Source: Sphingosinithalassobacter tenebrarum
GTDB lineage: Bacteria; Pseudomonadota; Alphaproteobacteria; Sphingomonadales; Sphingomonadaceae
Assembly (NCBI RefSeq): GCF_011057975.1
Contig: NZ_CP049109.1
Coordinates: 1,891,001 to 1,955,000 of the forward strand
Length of the DNA: 64,000 bases
Direction: 5' to 3'
Of this stretch, positions 8,172-15,419 are shown piece by piece (positions within the stretch are counted from its first letter, which is position 1; every line of letters begins with the position of its first letter). The notes under the pieces are model-generated. The model saw only the letters and a list, made by a program, of their open reading frames with translations. It made no database searches and was not told where the DNA came from. The position numbers and the translations under genes were made by a program.

Positions 8172-8320
8172 TGGTCTATCCCCAATCCCGCCCAGCGGAG
8201 AATTACGAGTATGGCGACGGCGAACAGGAGGATCGCGAAGCTGCTGCCCGCGCGGGCGACGAAGCGTTCGACTTCCTCGTCGCGCTCGCGATCGTCATTC
8301 GGATCATTCGGCGCGATCAT
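8168..8320 (-). CDS. small single-pass membrane protein
   Basis: A 50-residue protein: an acidic/basic N-terminus (DPNDDRERDEEVERF), then one hydrophobic helix at about residues 28-42 (SSFAILLFAVAILVILRW). Its start overlaps the upstream stop and its stop overlaps the downstream start. Small membrane proteins in this position may act in superinfection exclusion or early takeover, but nothing specific is shown. Confidence 0.6.
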   Translation of the reverse strand: MIAPNDPNDDRERDEEVERFVARAGSSFAILLFAVAILVILRWAGLGIDQ

Positions 8321-8499
8321 GGCTGCAGCCCCATCGACATGGCGGCCATTGCAAGCGCGATGCCGGTGATGATCCACGCGGCGTATCGCGTCGCGCGCTC
8401 CAGGCGCGGGCGCCAGCGCAGGCGCCAGTCGCGGGCGCGATCGGCGTCGCAATGGACGCGGCGGAAGCGGGCGCTGACAGCGGGGCGGGGGTGCATCAT
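8317..8499 (-). CDS. small membrane protein
   Basis: A 60-residue protein with an Arg-rich N-terminal half and one C-terminal hydrophobic segment (YAAWIITGIALAMAAMSMG). ATG 8499 overlaps the upstream TGA. It is adjacent to another single-pass membrane protein, so the two may work as a pair. Function unknown. Confidence 0.6.
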   Translation of the reverse strand: MMHPRPAVSARFRRVHCDADRARDWRLRWRPRLERATRYAAWIITGIALAMAAMSMGLQP

Positions 8500-8939
8500 G
8501 ATGCGGCCTCCGCTTGGGCCTTGTCGAACCAACGCTGCTCGAGGCCGCATCCATTGCCGTTCGACCAGGGGACATCTCTTGCGTAGAAGCCCATCGCCTT
8601 AAGCCTGTCGCCAAGATGATCAGCGCATTCCGGCGCGCACAGAATGATTGCGGCTTCCTGTGTGGTGAAGCCGTCGCAATCGACATCGAACGCTTCGATC
8701 AGTTCGGCGCGCTGTTTCGCGATCAGATCAGCGTCGAAAGCCTGCCTGTTCGCCTCGATGCGGGCGCGCGGTTCGGCCTGGTTCTCGAAATGCCGCTGCA
8801 GCGTTTCGACATGGCGGCGAAGATCGGCGACGGCCGTGGCGGCACCGTTGAGCGCCTCGTCGAGCGCAGCGAAATCGGGTTCGGGCTGCGGCGCGCGCGG
8901 CGCGGGGATTTCGGGTAGCGTGTCCATCGCGGCGCTCAC
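8496..8939 (-). CDS. phage hypothetical protein
   Basis: A 147-residue protein from GTG 8939, which overlaps the TGA of the preceding reading frame (GTGA); an internal ATG at 8927 is possible. Residues 25-75 form a coiled-coil-like helix. The C-terminal half, with 'FTTQEAAIILCAPECADHLGDRLKAMGFYARDV', looks like a compact domain. No family recognised. Confidence 0.6.
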   Translation of the reverse strand: MSAAMDTLPEIPAPRAPQPEPDFAALDEALNGAATAVADLRRHVETLQRHFENQAEPRARIEANRQAFDADLIAKQRAELIEAFDVDCDGFTTQEAAIILCAPECADHLGDRLKAMGFYARDVPWSNGNGCGLEQRWFDKAQAEAAS

Positions 8940-9211
8940 CGATTCGCCGCCGTTGCGGGAGAGGGCGCGTGGAAGAGATCAAGATATGGCCGAAGGAAAT
9001 CGAGTTCGGAAACGCGCGCATCGGCGGCGTCGCGCACGTCTATTTCCGCTTCACCGATCCGGAGGCGGAAAAGGACGTGTATGTCATGATCAACGACGAA
9101 GCGCTCGAGCGACTGCGCGCGATGCTGGGGCCTGGCACCCGGAACTGACGCGCGAAAGCGCGGGCGGAATTCGCCGTCGGGGCGGATCGGGTGGTTGGGG
9201 TGCGTGTCCAT
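8936..9211 (-). CDS. first gene of leftward operon (uncertain reading)
   Basis: An open frame of 91 residues from ATG 9211, which has a very good ribosome site (ACGGAGG, 5-6 nt upstream) and whose stop overlaps the next start by 4 bp. These signals say translation begins here. However, its residues after about 25 are less protein-like than those of the opposite frame at 8969-9148. Either the gene is real and the opposite frame is a shadow, or the locus has been rearranged. Confidence 0.45.
   Translation of the reverse strand: MDTHPNHPIRPDGEFRPRFRASVPGARPQHRAQSLERFVVDHDIHVLFRLRIGEAEIDVRDAADARVSELDFLRPYLDLFHAPSPATAANR
8969..9148 (+). CDS. possible small protein antisense to the leftward operon start
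   Basis: A GTG-started frame of 59 residues with a GGGAGAGG site 4-5 nt upstream, strong G/C third-position bias and a convincing protein pattern (GVAHVYFRFTDPEAEKDVYVM). It lies wholly inside the leftward frame 8936-9211 on the other strand. I cannot tell which strand is expressed, and both may be. Confidence 0.35.
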   Translation: MEEIKIWPKEIEFGNARIGGVAHVYFRFTDPEAEKDVYVMINDEALERLRAMLGPGTRN

Positions 9212-9237
9212 GCAAGCCTCCGTTGGTTCGGAGGTAT

Positions 9238-9288
9238 AATTGCAAACTGCAAAGTTCGACGCAAGCGTTATGTTTGCATTCCGCAAAC
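9238..9288. promoter_or_regulatory. left operator region (OL-like) with promoter
   Basis: AATTGCAAACT at 9238-9248 and the palindrome GTTTGC-ATTCC-GCAAAC at 9272-9288. The same elements recur at 10227-10270 beside the repressor gene. On the minus strand TTATAC (-10-like) lies just upstream of the ATG at 9211, so repressor bound here would shut off the leftward operon, and probably also a divergent promoter for the gene at 9328. Confidence 0.6.
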
Positions 9289-9327
9289 TCTCTGGCGGTG
9301 TTTCAAAATTTTATCCAGCATGCGGAC

Positions 9328-9834
9328 ATGTCCATCGAATTCGAAGACGCGTTACGCGAGTCGATGCTGGCATCGCGGACCGCCGCGATTGCAGAAGCGC
9401 AAATTGTAAACGCCAAGGGCAGGGAAGAGCGTGACGTCGATGGGCGTTATGAAGACCGGATGTGGATCGATCCTGAAGAATGGTCGGAAATGCGTCCGGC
9501 GATCCTTCTGATTGCGGGTGTGGCCGGTGCGGATGGTGTGATCAGCTCAGCCGAAAGCGCGCTTTTCGGGCAGTGGGTCGAGCGATGGCTCAATAATTCG
9601 CATTGGGGTGCGCACTATCGAGATTCGAAATTGCGGGCGATCAACATGATCGCGCCGGAATTCGCGCAACGCGGCGATACTGCGTCGTCGCGAATGGCGG
9701 CATTTCACTGTTGCCGGAATATGCGCGGAGCCGACCTTTGCGTGCTGGCGGATCTGTTGCAGGACATGCGCCCGGATTCGGGCGCGGAGGGTGCGGACAT
9801 GATAGACTGGGCGATCAACATTCTGAGAATGTGA
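9328..9834 (+). CDS. immunity-region protein, unknown (weak TerB-like pattern)
   Basis: A 168-residue protein lying between the two operator regions and convergent with the repressor gene. 'AILLIAGVAGADGVISSAESALFGQWVERWL' (about residues 56-85) resembles the metal-binding first helices of TerB-like domains (xxADGxxxxxE), but the match is weak. Genes at this place in lambdoid phages are often expressed in the lysogen and give lysogenic conversion or exclusion of other phages. That role is inference. Confidence 0.65.
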   Translation: MSIEFEDALRESMLASRTAAIAEAQIVNAKGREERDVDGRYEDRMWIDPEEWSEMRPAILLIAGVAGADGVISSAESALFGQWVERWLNNSHWGAHYRDSKLRAINMIAPEFAQRGDTASSRMAAFHCCRNMRGADLCVLADLLQDMRPDSGAEGADMIDWAINILRM

Positions 9835-9837
9835 AAT

Positions 9838-10185
9838 TCAGTCTTCTGTTCCTGTACGGTGTCGAAAGGTCTGTAGGACTTCGCGCGCGTGCTTTCGCTG
9901 CGCCTGGGGAATTGATGACCATGTTTCGATGATATCGTCGGGCAGATCTTCGGGGTGATGATCGAGCAAATATCCCGGCGTGGTATCCAGCGCGGGAGCC
10001 AGGCGGTAAAGCCATTTTGGAGATAGTTTTCTGTCTCCTGCCTCCAGCAAGCTGATCACCGAACCTGTTGTGTTGACAGCGCTGGCGAGCTGCTCCTGAG
10101 TCATTCCTCTGTGTTCGCGCCATGCGCGCAAGAGGTTGCCGCTTCTGCGGTCGACATCTTCGTCGAAGATCGATTCGCCTTCCAT
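9838..10185 (-). CDS. CI-like repressor (XRE-family HTH)
   Basis: A 115-residue protein from ATG 10185. The HTH lies at about residues 20-60: LLRAWREHRGMTQEQLASAVNTTGSVISLLEAGDR, with continuing helices to the C-terminus. There is no S24 peptidase-like domain, so it cannot self-cleave like lambda CI, and induction would need another route. It is divergent from the Cro-like gene at 10280, and the operator pair at 10227-10270 lies between them. This is the expected lysogeny switch. Confidence 0.85.
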   Translation of the reverse strand: MEGESIFDEDVDRRSGNLLRAWREHRGMTQEQLASAVNTTGSVISLLEAGDRKLSPKWLYRLAPALDTTPGYLLDHHPEDLPDDIIETWSSIPQAQRKHAREVLQTFRHRTGTED

Positions 10186-10226
10186 TTTCGCAATATGCAA
10201 GGAGTGGGTTCGCGGGTCCTCAGACG

Positions 10227-10270
10227 AATTGCAAACTTTTGGGCTTGTCACGTACTTTGCATTCTGCAAG
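10227..10270. promoter_or_regulatory. right operator region (OR-like)
   Basis: AATTGCAAACT (10227-10237) and TTTGC-ATTCT-GCAAG (10256-10270), both shared with 9238-9288. TTGTCA at 10245-10250 is a plausible -35 for the rightward promoter. The sites sit between the divergent repressor and Cro-like genes. Confidence 0.6.
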
Positions 10271-10279
10271 GTTAGTTGC

Positions 10280-10528
10280 ATGAAAAAGCCCACGCCTACG
10301 GATGTCTCCAAGACTTGCGGCATCAGTGTTTCCTATGCGAGCCAGTTGCTTGGGGGCACGCGAACGCCTTCTCAGGCGCTTGCCATTCGACTGTTCGACG
10401 CATTCGGCTTGAAGCTCGGCCCGCTGTCCGGGCTCAGCGATTGCGATGCGGCTAGTCTTGCCAAGATCATGGGAAACCAAGGTTCGCCCGGGTCGGGCTT
10501 GCCGACTTCCGAAGGGGCGCCCGCATGA
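10280..10528 (+). CDS. Cro-like HTH protein
   Basis: An 82-residue protein beginning with a short HTH: 'DVSKTCGISVSYASQLLGGTRTPSQALAIRLFDAFGLKLGPL' at residues 8-49. It is the first gene to the right of the repressor and divergent from it, as cro is. Its stop overlaps the next start (ATGA). Confidence 0.8.
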   Translation: MKKPTPTDVSKTCGISVSYASQLLGGTRTPSQALAIRLFDAFGLKLGPLSGLSDCDAASLAKIMGNQGSPGSGLPTSEGAPA

Positions 10529-11376
10529 TCGGCGCGGTGATGAAGCCGCGCGACGGCGGCAAGAGCTGGTTTTCGCAGCCGCGCATGATCGGCGTTCCGC
10601 TTTCCTATGTGCCCGGCGGCATTCGCATGGTGCGCGAGTCGAGTCGCCCGGCGCGGGTGAACGAAGCGAATATCGTGCCGTATCGGGGGCTGCCGATCGC
10701 GCCGCTAGTTCCTGTCGACGGCGTTGCTGGCGGCGGTGAATCCGGCGGCAAGTTCCGCAAGTTGCATCGGATCGCAGGTTACCGCCACATTCGCACCGTT
10801 GATTTTCAGCGTCAGCACGCCGGTCGGTTCCTGCCCGGGCTGGTGCGTGACGTCGAGCTTGATGCCCTGAAGCGGCAGCGCATGCACGGTTTCGCCTTCG
10901 GCCTTTCGCGCGGCGGCGAGCATCGCCATCGCGGTGGCACGGGCGGCGCCCGGGTGCAGCAGAAAGCCGGTCTGATCGTCGCCGTCGTTCACGAAGATTG
11001 CGACGGCGGCTTTGGGTTCGTGATGCAGGACAGTTGGTCCGCGATCGGGCTGGAATTCCAGAATCATGGTTCGTCTCCGGTGGAAGGTGAGGGCCTGTCC
11101 ACCGTAGCCGCCGGGGAGGGCGCTTGCCACGGCCTTCCCGGCGATGGTTTTCGATCTTCGGCGGCGTGCCCTCCCCCGGTTGCCGCCGGAGCCGCGGGCG
11201 GGCGCGACCCCTTTCTGCCCGCCGGCAATGGCTGTTCGAATGATGTGCCGGGCGTGTCATGCGAGCGTGTTTCCTCCGTTTCGGAGGGAAATACCGCGCC
11301 GCAGCATGGCGCGTCAGCGGGAAAGCGCGGGGCGAATTCCCCCTGCGACGGATCGGAGGGGCGCGGCAATGGCTGA
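10525..11376 (+). CDS. open frame after cro-like gene; only the first ~60 residues look coding
   Basis: It starts by ATGA overlap with the Cro-like gene, and its stop overlaps the start of the next regulator. Residues 1-60 have normal protein composition. From residue 61 it runs antisense to a much more convincing leftward gene (10705-11067) and then through a Gly/Ser/Pro-rich stretch. It may be a short gene whose end was replaced when the leftward gene was inserted, or simply an open antisense frame. Confidence 0.3.
   Translation: MIGAVMKPRDGGKSWFSQPRMIGVPLSYVPGGIRMVRESSRPARVNEANIVPYRGLPIAPLVPVDGVAGGGESGGKFRKLHRIAGYRHIRTVDFQRQHAGRFLPGLVRDVELDALKRQRMHGFAFGLSRGGEHRHRGGTGGARVQQKAGLIVAVVHEDCDGGFGFVMQDSWSAIGLEFQNHGSSPVEGEGLSTVAAGEGACHGLPGDGFRSSAACPPPVAAGAAGGRDPFLPAGNGCSNDVPGVSCERVSSVSEGNTAPQHGASAGKRGANSPCDGSEGRGNG
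10705..11067 (-). CDS. phage hypothetical protein in reverse orientation
   Basis: A 120-residue protein from ATG 11067. It has well-formed alternating strands and helices (AAVAIFVNDGDDQTGFLLHP; TGVLTLKINGANVAVTCDP; QLAELAAGFTAA) and strong G/C third positions. It is the only leftward gene within the early rightward operon at this point, so it probably has its own promoter and may be expressed separately, for example in the lysogen. A leftward frame upstream (11064-11369) overlaps it by 4 bp but has only a TTG start and poor composition. Confidence 0.65.
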   Translation of the reverse strand: MILEFQPDRGPTVLHHEPKAAVAIFVNDGDDQTGFLLHPGAARATAMAMLAAARKAEGETVHALPLQGIKLDVTHQPGQEPTGVLTLKINGANVAVTCDPMQLAELAAGFTAASNAVDRN

Positions 11377-11842
11377 GCTTTCGCAGGAAGAGCGCAGCCT
11401 GGCGCTGGCGACGAAGCGCGCCGTTCAGGCGGCGGGCGGGCTGGAGGCGTGTTCGGCGGAGACCGGGCTTTCGACCAGTCAGTTGTCGCGGTGCGGCAGC
11501 GCGCACGATCGCGACAGCCTGACGCTGCGCGACGCGGCGACGATCACGCAACTGGGTGCGGGGGAGCCGCACATGCTGAACGCGCTGGCGCGGATTGCGG
11601 GCGGGGTGTTCATGATGCTGCCGCAGGCGGGGAATTCGGGCAGCGTTGAATCGTGCCTGATCGATCTGGCGTCCGAATTCGGCGCCGAGGCGCAATCGGT
11701 CCGCGAGGCGATGGCCGATCGCGAATGGACGCGCGGCGAGTTGGCCGACGCGCTCGACCGGCTCGACCGGATGGACGGCGCGAGCGCGCGGCTGCGCCAT
11801 GCGCTCAATCAGTTGCATGCGGGAATGGAGGGGCGGCGGTGA
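11369..11842 (+). CDS. phage regulatory protein, CII-family-like
   Basis: A 157-residue protein with an N-terminal HTH (LATKRAVQAAGGLEACSAETGLSTSQLSRCG at about residues 12-42, then DRDSLTLRDAATI). This resembles phage CII-type regulators of P22/P2 lineages and YdaS-like proteins. The C-terminal half is helical. It may control lysogeny or early-gene switching. The stop overlaps the next gene (GTGA). Confidence 0.7.
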   Translation: MAELSQEERSLALATKRAVQAAGGLEACSAETGLSTSQLSRCGSAHDRDSLTLRDAATITQLGAGEPHMLNALARIAGGVFMMLPQAGNSGSVESCLIDLASEFGAEAQSVREAMADREWTRGELADALDRLDRMDGASARLRHALNQLHAGMEGRR

Positions 11843-12306
11843 CACCGATTGAATATGCGAGCCTGAGCGATATGGAGGCATGGGCAGCGCGCCAGATGCT
11901 TCGCGTGCCCGATTTCGTGATCGGGTCGCCCGCATATTTGCGGCGCTGGTGGATCGTCCCGCGCAACGCGCATGCGAACGTCTATCTGCACCAGGGGCTG
12001 CGCGACGATGACGATCGCGCGTTGCACGATCATCCGTGGGACAATCAATCGTTTCTGATTTCGGGGCGGTATCGCGAAATCACAACCGAAGGCGCGTTCG
12101 TCCGCGAGGCGGGGTCGTTGGTGTCGCGCAAGGCGAGCGATGCGCATCGGCTCGAGCTGATCGACGGCGCGCCGTTCGTTTCGCTGTTCTTCACCGGGCC
12201 GAAGGTTCGTGAATGGGGATTTCACTGCCCGAACGGGTGGGTGGACTGGCGCGACTTCACCGCCGGCGCGCATGGCGAGCTGGTGGGTCGGGGGTGCGGC
12301 GAATGA
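11839..12306 (+). CDS. cupin-like phage protein
   Basis: A 155-residue protein from GTG 11839. It has a beta-rich centre with 'NVYLHQGLRDDDDRALHDHPWDNQSFLISGRYREI' and a later 'DAHRLELIDGAPFVSLFFTG'. The HxHP and the later His are spaced as in cupin-fold metal sites. Phage proteins of this sort are common and of unknown substrate. It overlaps both neighbours by 4 bp. Confidence 0.65.
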   Translation: MTPIEYASLSDMEAWAARQMLRVPDFVIGSPAYLRRWWIVPRNAHANVYLHQGLRDDDDRALHDHPWDNQSFLISGRYREITTEGAFVREAGSLVSRKASDAHRLELIDGAPFVSLFFTGPKVREWGFHCPNGWVDWRDFTAGAHGELVGRGCGE

Positions 12307-12599
12307 AGCGGCGGATGCACCTGTCGGCGAAAGTGCCGAATGACGGCGCGCATCGGCTTGCCTGGTATCTGGGCGAGCGGGGCGATGACGCGTTCGACGT
12401 GCTGGCCGATGCGGCGATGATCCAGGTCGGCATGATCGACCGGATGCTGTCGGGGCAGTTGCTGCCGTGCGGCGAGATCGGTTTTGCATTGATGCAGGCC
12501 ACCGACGGCGCGGTGCGGCCGCGCGATTTCTATCGGGCTTGCGACCGGGGGTGGTTCGACCGCCCGGCGGTTCGTGACGTGGCGGGGCTGGCGGCGTGA
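12303..12599 (+). CDS. small HTH-like phage protein
   Basis: A 98-residue protein. 'LAWYLGERGDDAFDVLADAAMIQVGMIDRMLSGQLLPCGEIGFALM' (residues 18-63) reads as a Cro/CI-like helix-turn-helix. It is coupled by ATGA upstream and TGATG downstream. It is probably a regulator or DNA-binding accessory protein. Confidence 0.6.
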   Translation: MKRRMHLSAKVPNDGAHRLAWYLGERGDDAFDVLADAAMIQVGMIDRMLSGQLLPCGEIGFALMQATDGAVRPRDFYRACDRGWFDRPAVRDVAGLAA

Positions 12600-12931
12600 T
12601 GGCGCGGTTGGTTCATCCTCGCACGCTGGCCGCAATGGGCGAAGTAGCGGTTTTGGCGCCCGGCGGGCCGCCGAGCGAGGGTGCGCGTCGGTTCGCCTGG
12701 TGGTTTGCGGGATTTTGGGGGGCGCAGCATCTGGTCGCGGCGGCGATCGCGGGCGAGATTGGCGTCTCCGTCGAGACTTTGCACAATCTGGTGTGTGGCG
12801 GCGGCACGCCGTCGCATCGCGTTGCAGAGGAAATCGCGCTTCTTACGAGCGGTCAGGTCCGCTCCGCGGACTGGGCGCGGGTATCATTTCACGGGTGGAT
12901 GACTCGGCCACCAGCGCGGGATCGGGCGTGA
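12599..12931 (+). CDS. small HTH-like phage protein
   Basis: A 110-residue protein from ATG 12599. It has an aromatic segment (FAWWFAGFWG) followed by 'LVAAAIAGEIGVSVETLHNLVCGGGTPSHRVAEEIALL', which fits an HTH fold. It resembles the gene before it in layout and size, so the two may be diverged copies. The specific role is unknown. Confidence 0.55.
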   Translation: MARLVHPRTLAAMGEVAVLAPGGPPSEGARRFAWWFAGFWGAQHLVAAAIAGEIGVSVETLHNLVCGGGTPSHRVAEEIALLTSGQVRSADWARVSFHGWMTRPPARDRA

Positions 12932-13545
12932 TGGCGGCGTGCGCGCGCAGCGCGGCGGCCGATATCGGCTTCGCGGCGCATCGGCCGATCGATGCGGGCG
13001 AGCCGCTGGCCGAAGGGGGCGGGCGCTTTGTCGCGGCGCCGCACGCGCTGACCAGCTGGGCGATCGCGGCGGGGCCGGGGCGGGTGTGCATCTATGCGCG
13101 CGCCGATCGCCTGCCGCGCGGCGGCGTTGGCGAGCGGGCGCGGCAATTGCATGCGCAGGGGCTGATCCGGCTGCGCGGGCAGCGGCGCACCGATGGCGGG
13201 TTGCTGGAATATCTGGCGGAGCGGACGGGCCTGTCCTTTGCCGCCGCGAAAGCGGTACCGGATGAAGCCGGGCTTTCGCCCGATGGGCGCATGCTGCTGG
13301 ATCTGCTGGTCGCGCTGGCCGACGCGGGCGAGCGATGCCCGTGCGACCGCGCGCTTTCCGCGATGCTGGGGTTCAAGCACGGGCATCGCGCGGGAACGTT
13401 GATGTCCGAACTGCGCACGCGCGGCCTGATCGAAACGCGGTCGCTGGCAGCGTCGGCGCCGGGCGCGATGCCGGAAAAGCTGCGCGTGGTTCGCATTCGG
13501 GAAACGGGCGCCGAAACATGGGCGCCGGAAGGGTGCGAGCGATGA
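12931..13545 (+). CDS. phage protein with winged-helix C-terminal domain
   Basis: A 204-residue protein from ATG 12931 (TGATG overlap). It has two DNA-binding-like parts: 'GGVGERARQLHAQGLIRLRGQRR' at about 63-90, and a C-terminal 'CDRALSAMLGFKHGHRAGTLMSELRTRGLIETRS', which reads as a winged helix. It lies a little upstream of the clamp and primase genes, so a role in replication initiation or its control is plausible but unproven. Confidence 0.6.
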   Translation: MAACARSAAADIGFAAHRPIDAGEPLAEGGGRFVAAPHALTSWAIAAGPGRVCIYARADRLPRGGVGERARQLHAQGLIRLRGQRRTDGGLLEYLAERTGLSFAAAKAVPDEAGLSPDGRMLLDLLVALADAGERCPCDRALSAMLGFKHGHRAGTLMSELRTRGLIETRSLAASAPGAMPEKLRVVRIRETGAETWAPEGCER

Positions 13546-13841
13546 CGCGGCGCAGCTTTTCCGATGTCGATGCGGTGGCGCGCGCGGACGAGCGGTGCGC
13601 GGTCACGGCGCTGGCCGAAAAGCGCGCGGGGCAGATCGCGGCGCAGGCGGATGCCGGTCGGATCGGCCGCGAGGAAGCGGATTTCGCGGCGCGCCAGGTG
13701 CGCGCCTTTGCCCAGGACGTGATGACGGGGCTGCACCGCGACGGCGCGGACGGCCCGAAGCTGCGCGAGGCGCTGCGCCGGATGGTGGCGCAGGCGGATG
13801 CGAGGGATGCGAGGGATGCGAGGGAAAGGAGAAACCGATGA
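13542..13841 (+). CDS. small phage protein ending in a DAR repeat
   Basis: A 99-residue helical, Ala/Arg-rich protein, coupled by ATGA on both sides. Its end is encoded by three perfect 9-bp units GATGCGAGG (13797-13823), giving Asp-Ala-Arg three times before ERRNR. The repeat is just before the ribosome site of the clamp gene. Confidence 0.6.
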   Translation: MTRRSFSDVDAVARADERCAVTALAEKRAGQIAAQADAGRIGREEADFAARQVRAFAQDVMTGLHRDGADGPKLREALRRMVAQADARDARDARERRNR

Positions 13842-15031
13842 TCGAAGTAGAGCGCAAGACAATGCTGCAGGCGATGGAGCTTGCATCGATGGCGTCGATG
13901 TCGCGATCGACCATTCCGGTGCTGACGGCGCTGAAGGCGCAGGCCAATGGCGCGCTTTCTTTCACGGGCTGCGATCTCAACATGGCGGTGGAGGCGCGTT
14001 GTTCCTATTCGGGTGACGCCGCTGCGCCATTCCTGATTCAGAATCCGCGTGCGGTGCGCCATTTGCTCAATCATGCCGGCGGGAAATCCGTAAAACTGAC
14101 GCCGGGTGAAGGCGGCAAGGACCCGCTGGGCATCGCGGCGGCGGACATCCGGGCGGAATCATCGCAGGACTTCCACGTCGACGATTTCCCGGTCACGCCG
14201 CCGATTTCCAACGTTGCGTTTTCCGCGACGCTGGCGCCCGCGCATATCGATGCGCTGCGGCGGGTGTCGCGGGCGATGTCGAAGGAAGAAACCCGCTATT
14301 ATCTCAACGGCGTTTTTCTGCATCGGATCAATGAATGGACGGTGCGGGCGGTGGCGACCGATGGGCATCGCCTGATTGTCGCCGCGCTGTCGCTGATCGA
14401 TTGCGACATGCCGCTGGACGGAGTGATCATTCCGCGCGACGCGATCAAGCTGATCACCGGGCCGCTGAGCAAGGGCGACGGCATGGCGTTTCGGATCGGG
14501 AATGCGGCGCCGGCGAATGCCGCGGGCGACCTGGCGCCAACGACAGCGATGACGCAATGCGAAGTCGAAGCGCGGATCGGCGATGTCGCGGTGCGACTGA
14601 CCAGCAAGACGATCGACGGGATATTTCCCGATTATTCGAAGGTGATCCCGAGAGGGGAGGGGGTTGTCGTTTCGGTTGCCACCGCCGATCTGCGTCGTGC
14701 CGTTCAGGCGCTGACGCTGCCCGGCGGCGGATATCCCGCACTGCGGCTGTCCTTTTCGCCGAAAGGGTGTCTGGAAATCGAAACGACCAGCTCTGCGCGG
14801 GCGGTGGGGTTGTCCGGCAAGATGTGTATCGACGTCGAAGGTTTTCCCGAAAAGCGGGCCGGGTTCGCTGTCGGGTTCAACAGCCATTATATGGCCGACC
14901 TGCTGGCGGTGCTGCATGGCGAGCGCATCGAATTCCAGTTCGACCTGGAGCATCTCGACAGTGCACCCGCGATCGTGCGCGATCCTGCGGACGAAAGCCT
15001 GTTCGCCGTACAGATGCCGGTCCGGGTCTGA
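13838..15031 (+). CDS. dnaN-like: DNA polymerase III beta-subunit-like sliding clamp, phage-encoded
   Basis: A 397-residue protein with AAAGGAG before ATG 13838. The three-domain clamp fold is indicated by 'ALKAQANGALSFTGCDLNMAVEA' near residues 27-50, the family signature 'RYYLNGVFLH...TDGHRL' near 150-185, 'TIDGIFPDYSKVIP' near 262-275, and a C-terminal ...VQMPVRV replacing the usual xxMPMRL end. It would keep a polymerase on DNA, either the host PolIII or another. A phage-encoded beta clamp is uncommon and suggests active control of the replisome. It is next to primase and helicase genes. Confidence 0.85.
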   Translation: MIEVERKTMLQAMELASMASMSRSTIPVLTALKAQANGALSFTGCDLNMAVEARCSYSGDAAAPFLIQNPRAVRHLLNHAGGKSVKLTPGEGGKDPLGIAAADIRAESSQDFHVDDFPVTPPISNVAFSATLAPAHIDALRRVSRAMSKEETRYYLNGVFLHRINEWTVRAVATDGHRLIVAALSLIDCDMPLDGVIIPRDAIKLITGPLSKGDGMAFRIGNAAPANAAGDLAPTTAMTQCEVEARIGDVAVRLTSKTIDGIFPDYSKVIPRGEGVVVSVATADLRRAVQALTLPGGGYPALRLSFSPKGCLEIETTSSARAVGLSGKMCIDVEGFPEKRAGFAVGFNSHYMADLLAVLHGERIEFQFDLEHLDSAPAIVRDPADESLFAVQMPVRV

Positions 15032-15035
15032 CGCC

Positions 15036-15419
15036 GTGACCGCGCGCTTTCCCTATCCGGGCCGCACGATCGCGCAGATCGATGCGGGCAGGCCCTTCGC
15101 CAGGGGGGCTCTGCGGACGCGTGCGCAAAGCGGGGGATATCCGTTTCGCCAGCATCGGACGCAGGCGGAAATACTGGCGAAACGGGGCGCGGCCATGAGT
15201 GGCGAACATCGGGAGCCGGGCAGCAAGGGGCGGACGCGCAAGTCGCGTCCGTCGCGCGCCAATCCCGAACTGATCGCGGCGCGCAAGGCTTCGCTGGCCG
15301 AATTCGTTGCCGAGGGCGGGTCTATACAGGGCTGGTGCCGCCGCGAGGGACTGTCGAGCGGGCGCGGATCGCAGATCTGGGCGCTGATCGTGGCTGACAT
15401 GGGAGCGCAGGCGGTATGA
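15036..15419 (+). CDS. phage protein, possible DNA-binding
   Basis: A 127-residue protein from GTG 15036; an alternative ATG at 15195 would leave only the C-terminal half. The C-terminal part has basic stretches (KGRTRKSRPSRANPE) followed by 'ASLAEFVAEGGSIQGWCRREGLSSGRGSQIWALI', an HTH-like arrangement. Its stop overlaps the start of the methyltransferase gene (ATGA). Confidence 0.55.
   Translation: MTARFPYPGRTIAQIDAGRPFARGALRTRAQSGGYPFRQHRTQAEILAKRGAAMSGEHREPGSKGRTRKSRPSRANPELIAARKASLAEFVAEGGSIQGWCRREGLSSGRGSQIWALIVADMGAQAV

Noticed and set aside
11064..11369. A leftward frame before the gene at 10705-11067
   Set aside because: Only a TTG start without a ribosome site, Pro/Ser-rich low-complexity composition and moderate codon bias, although it would overlap the next gene by 4 bp.
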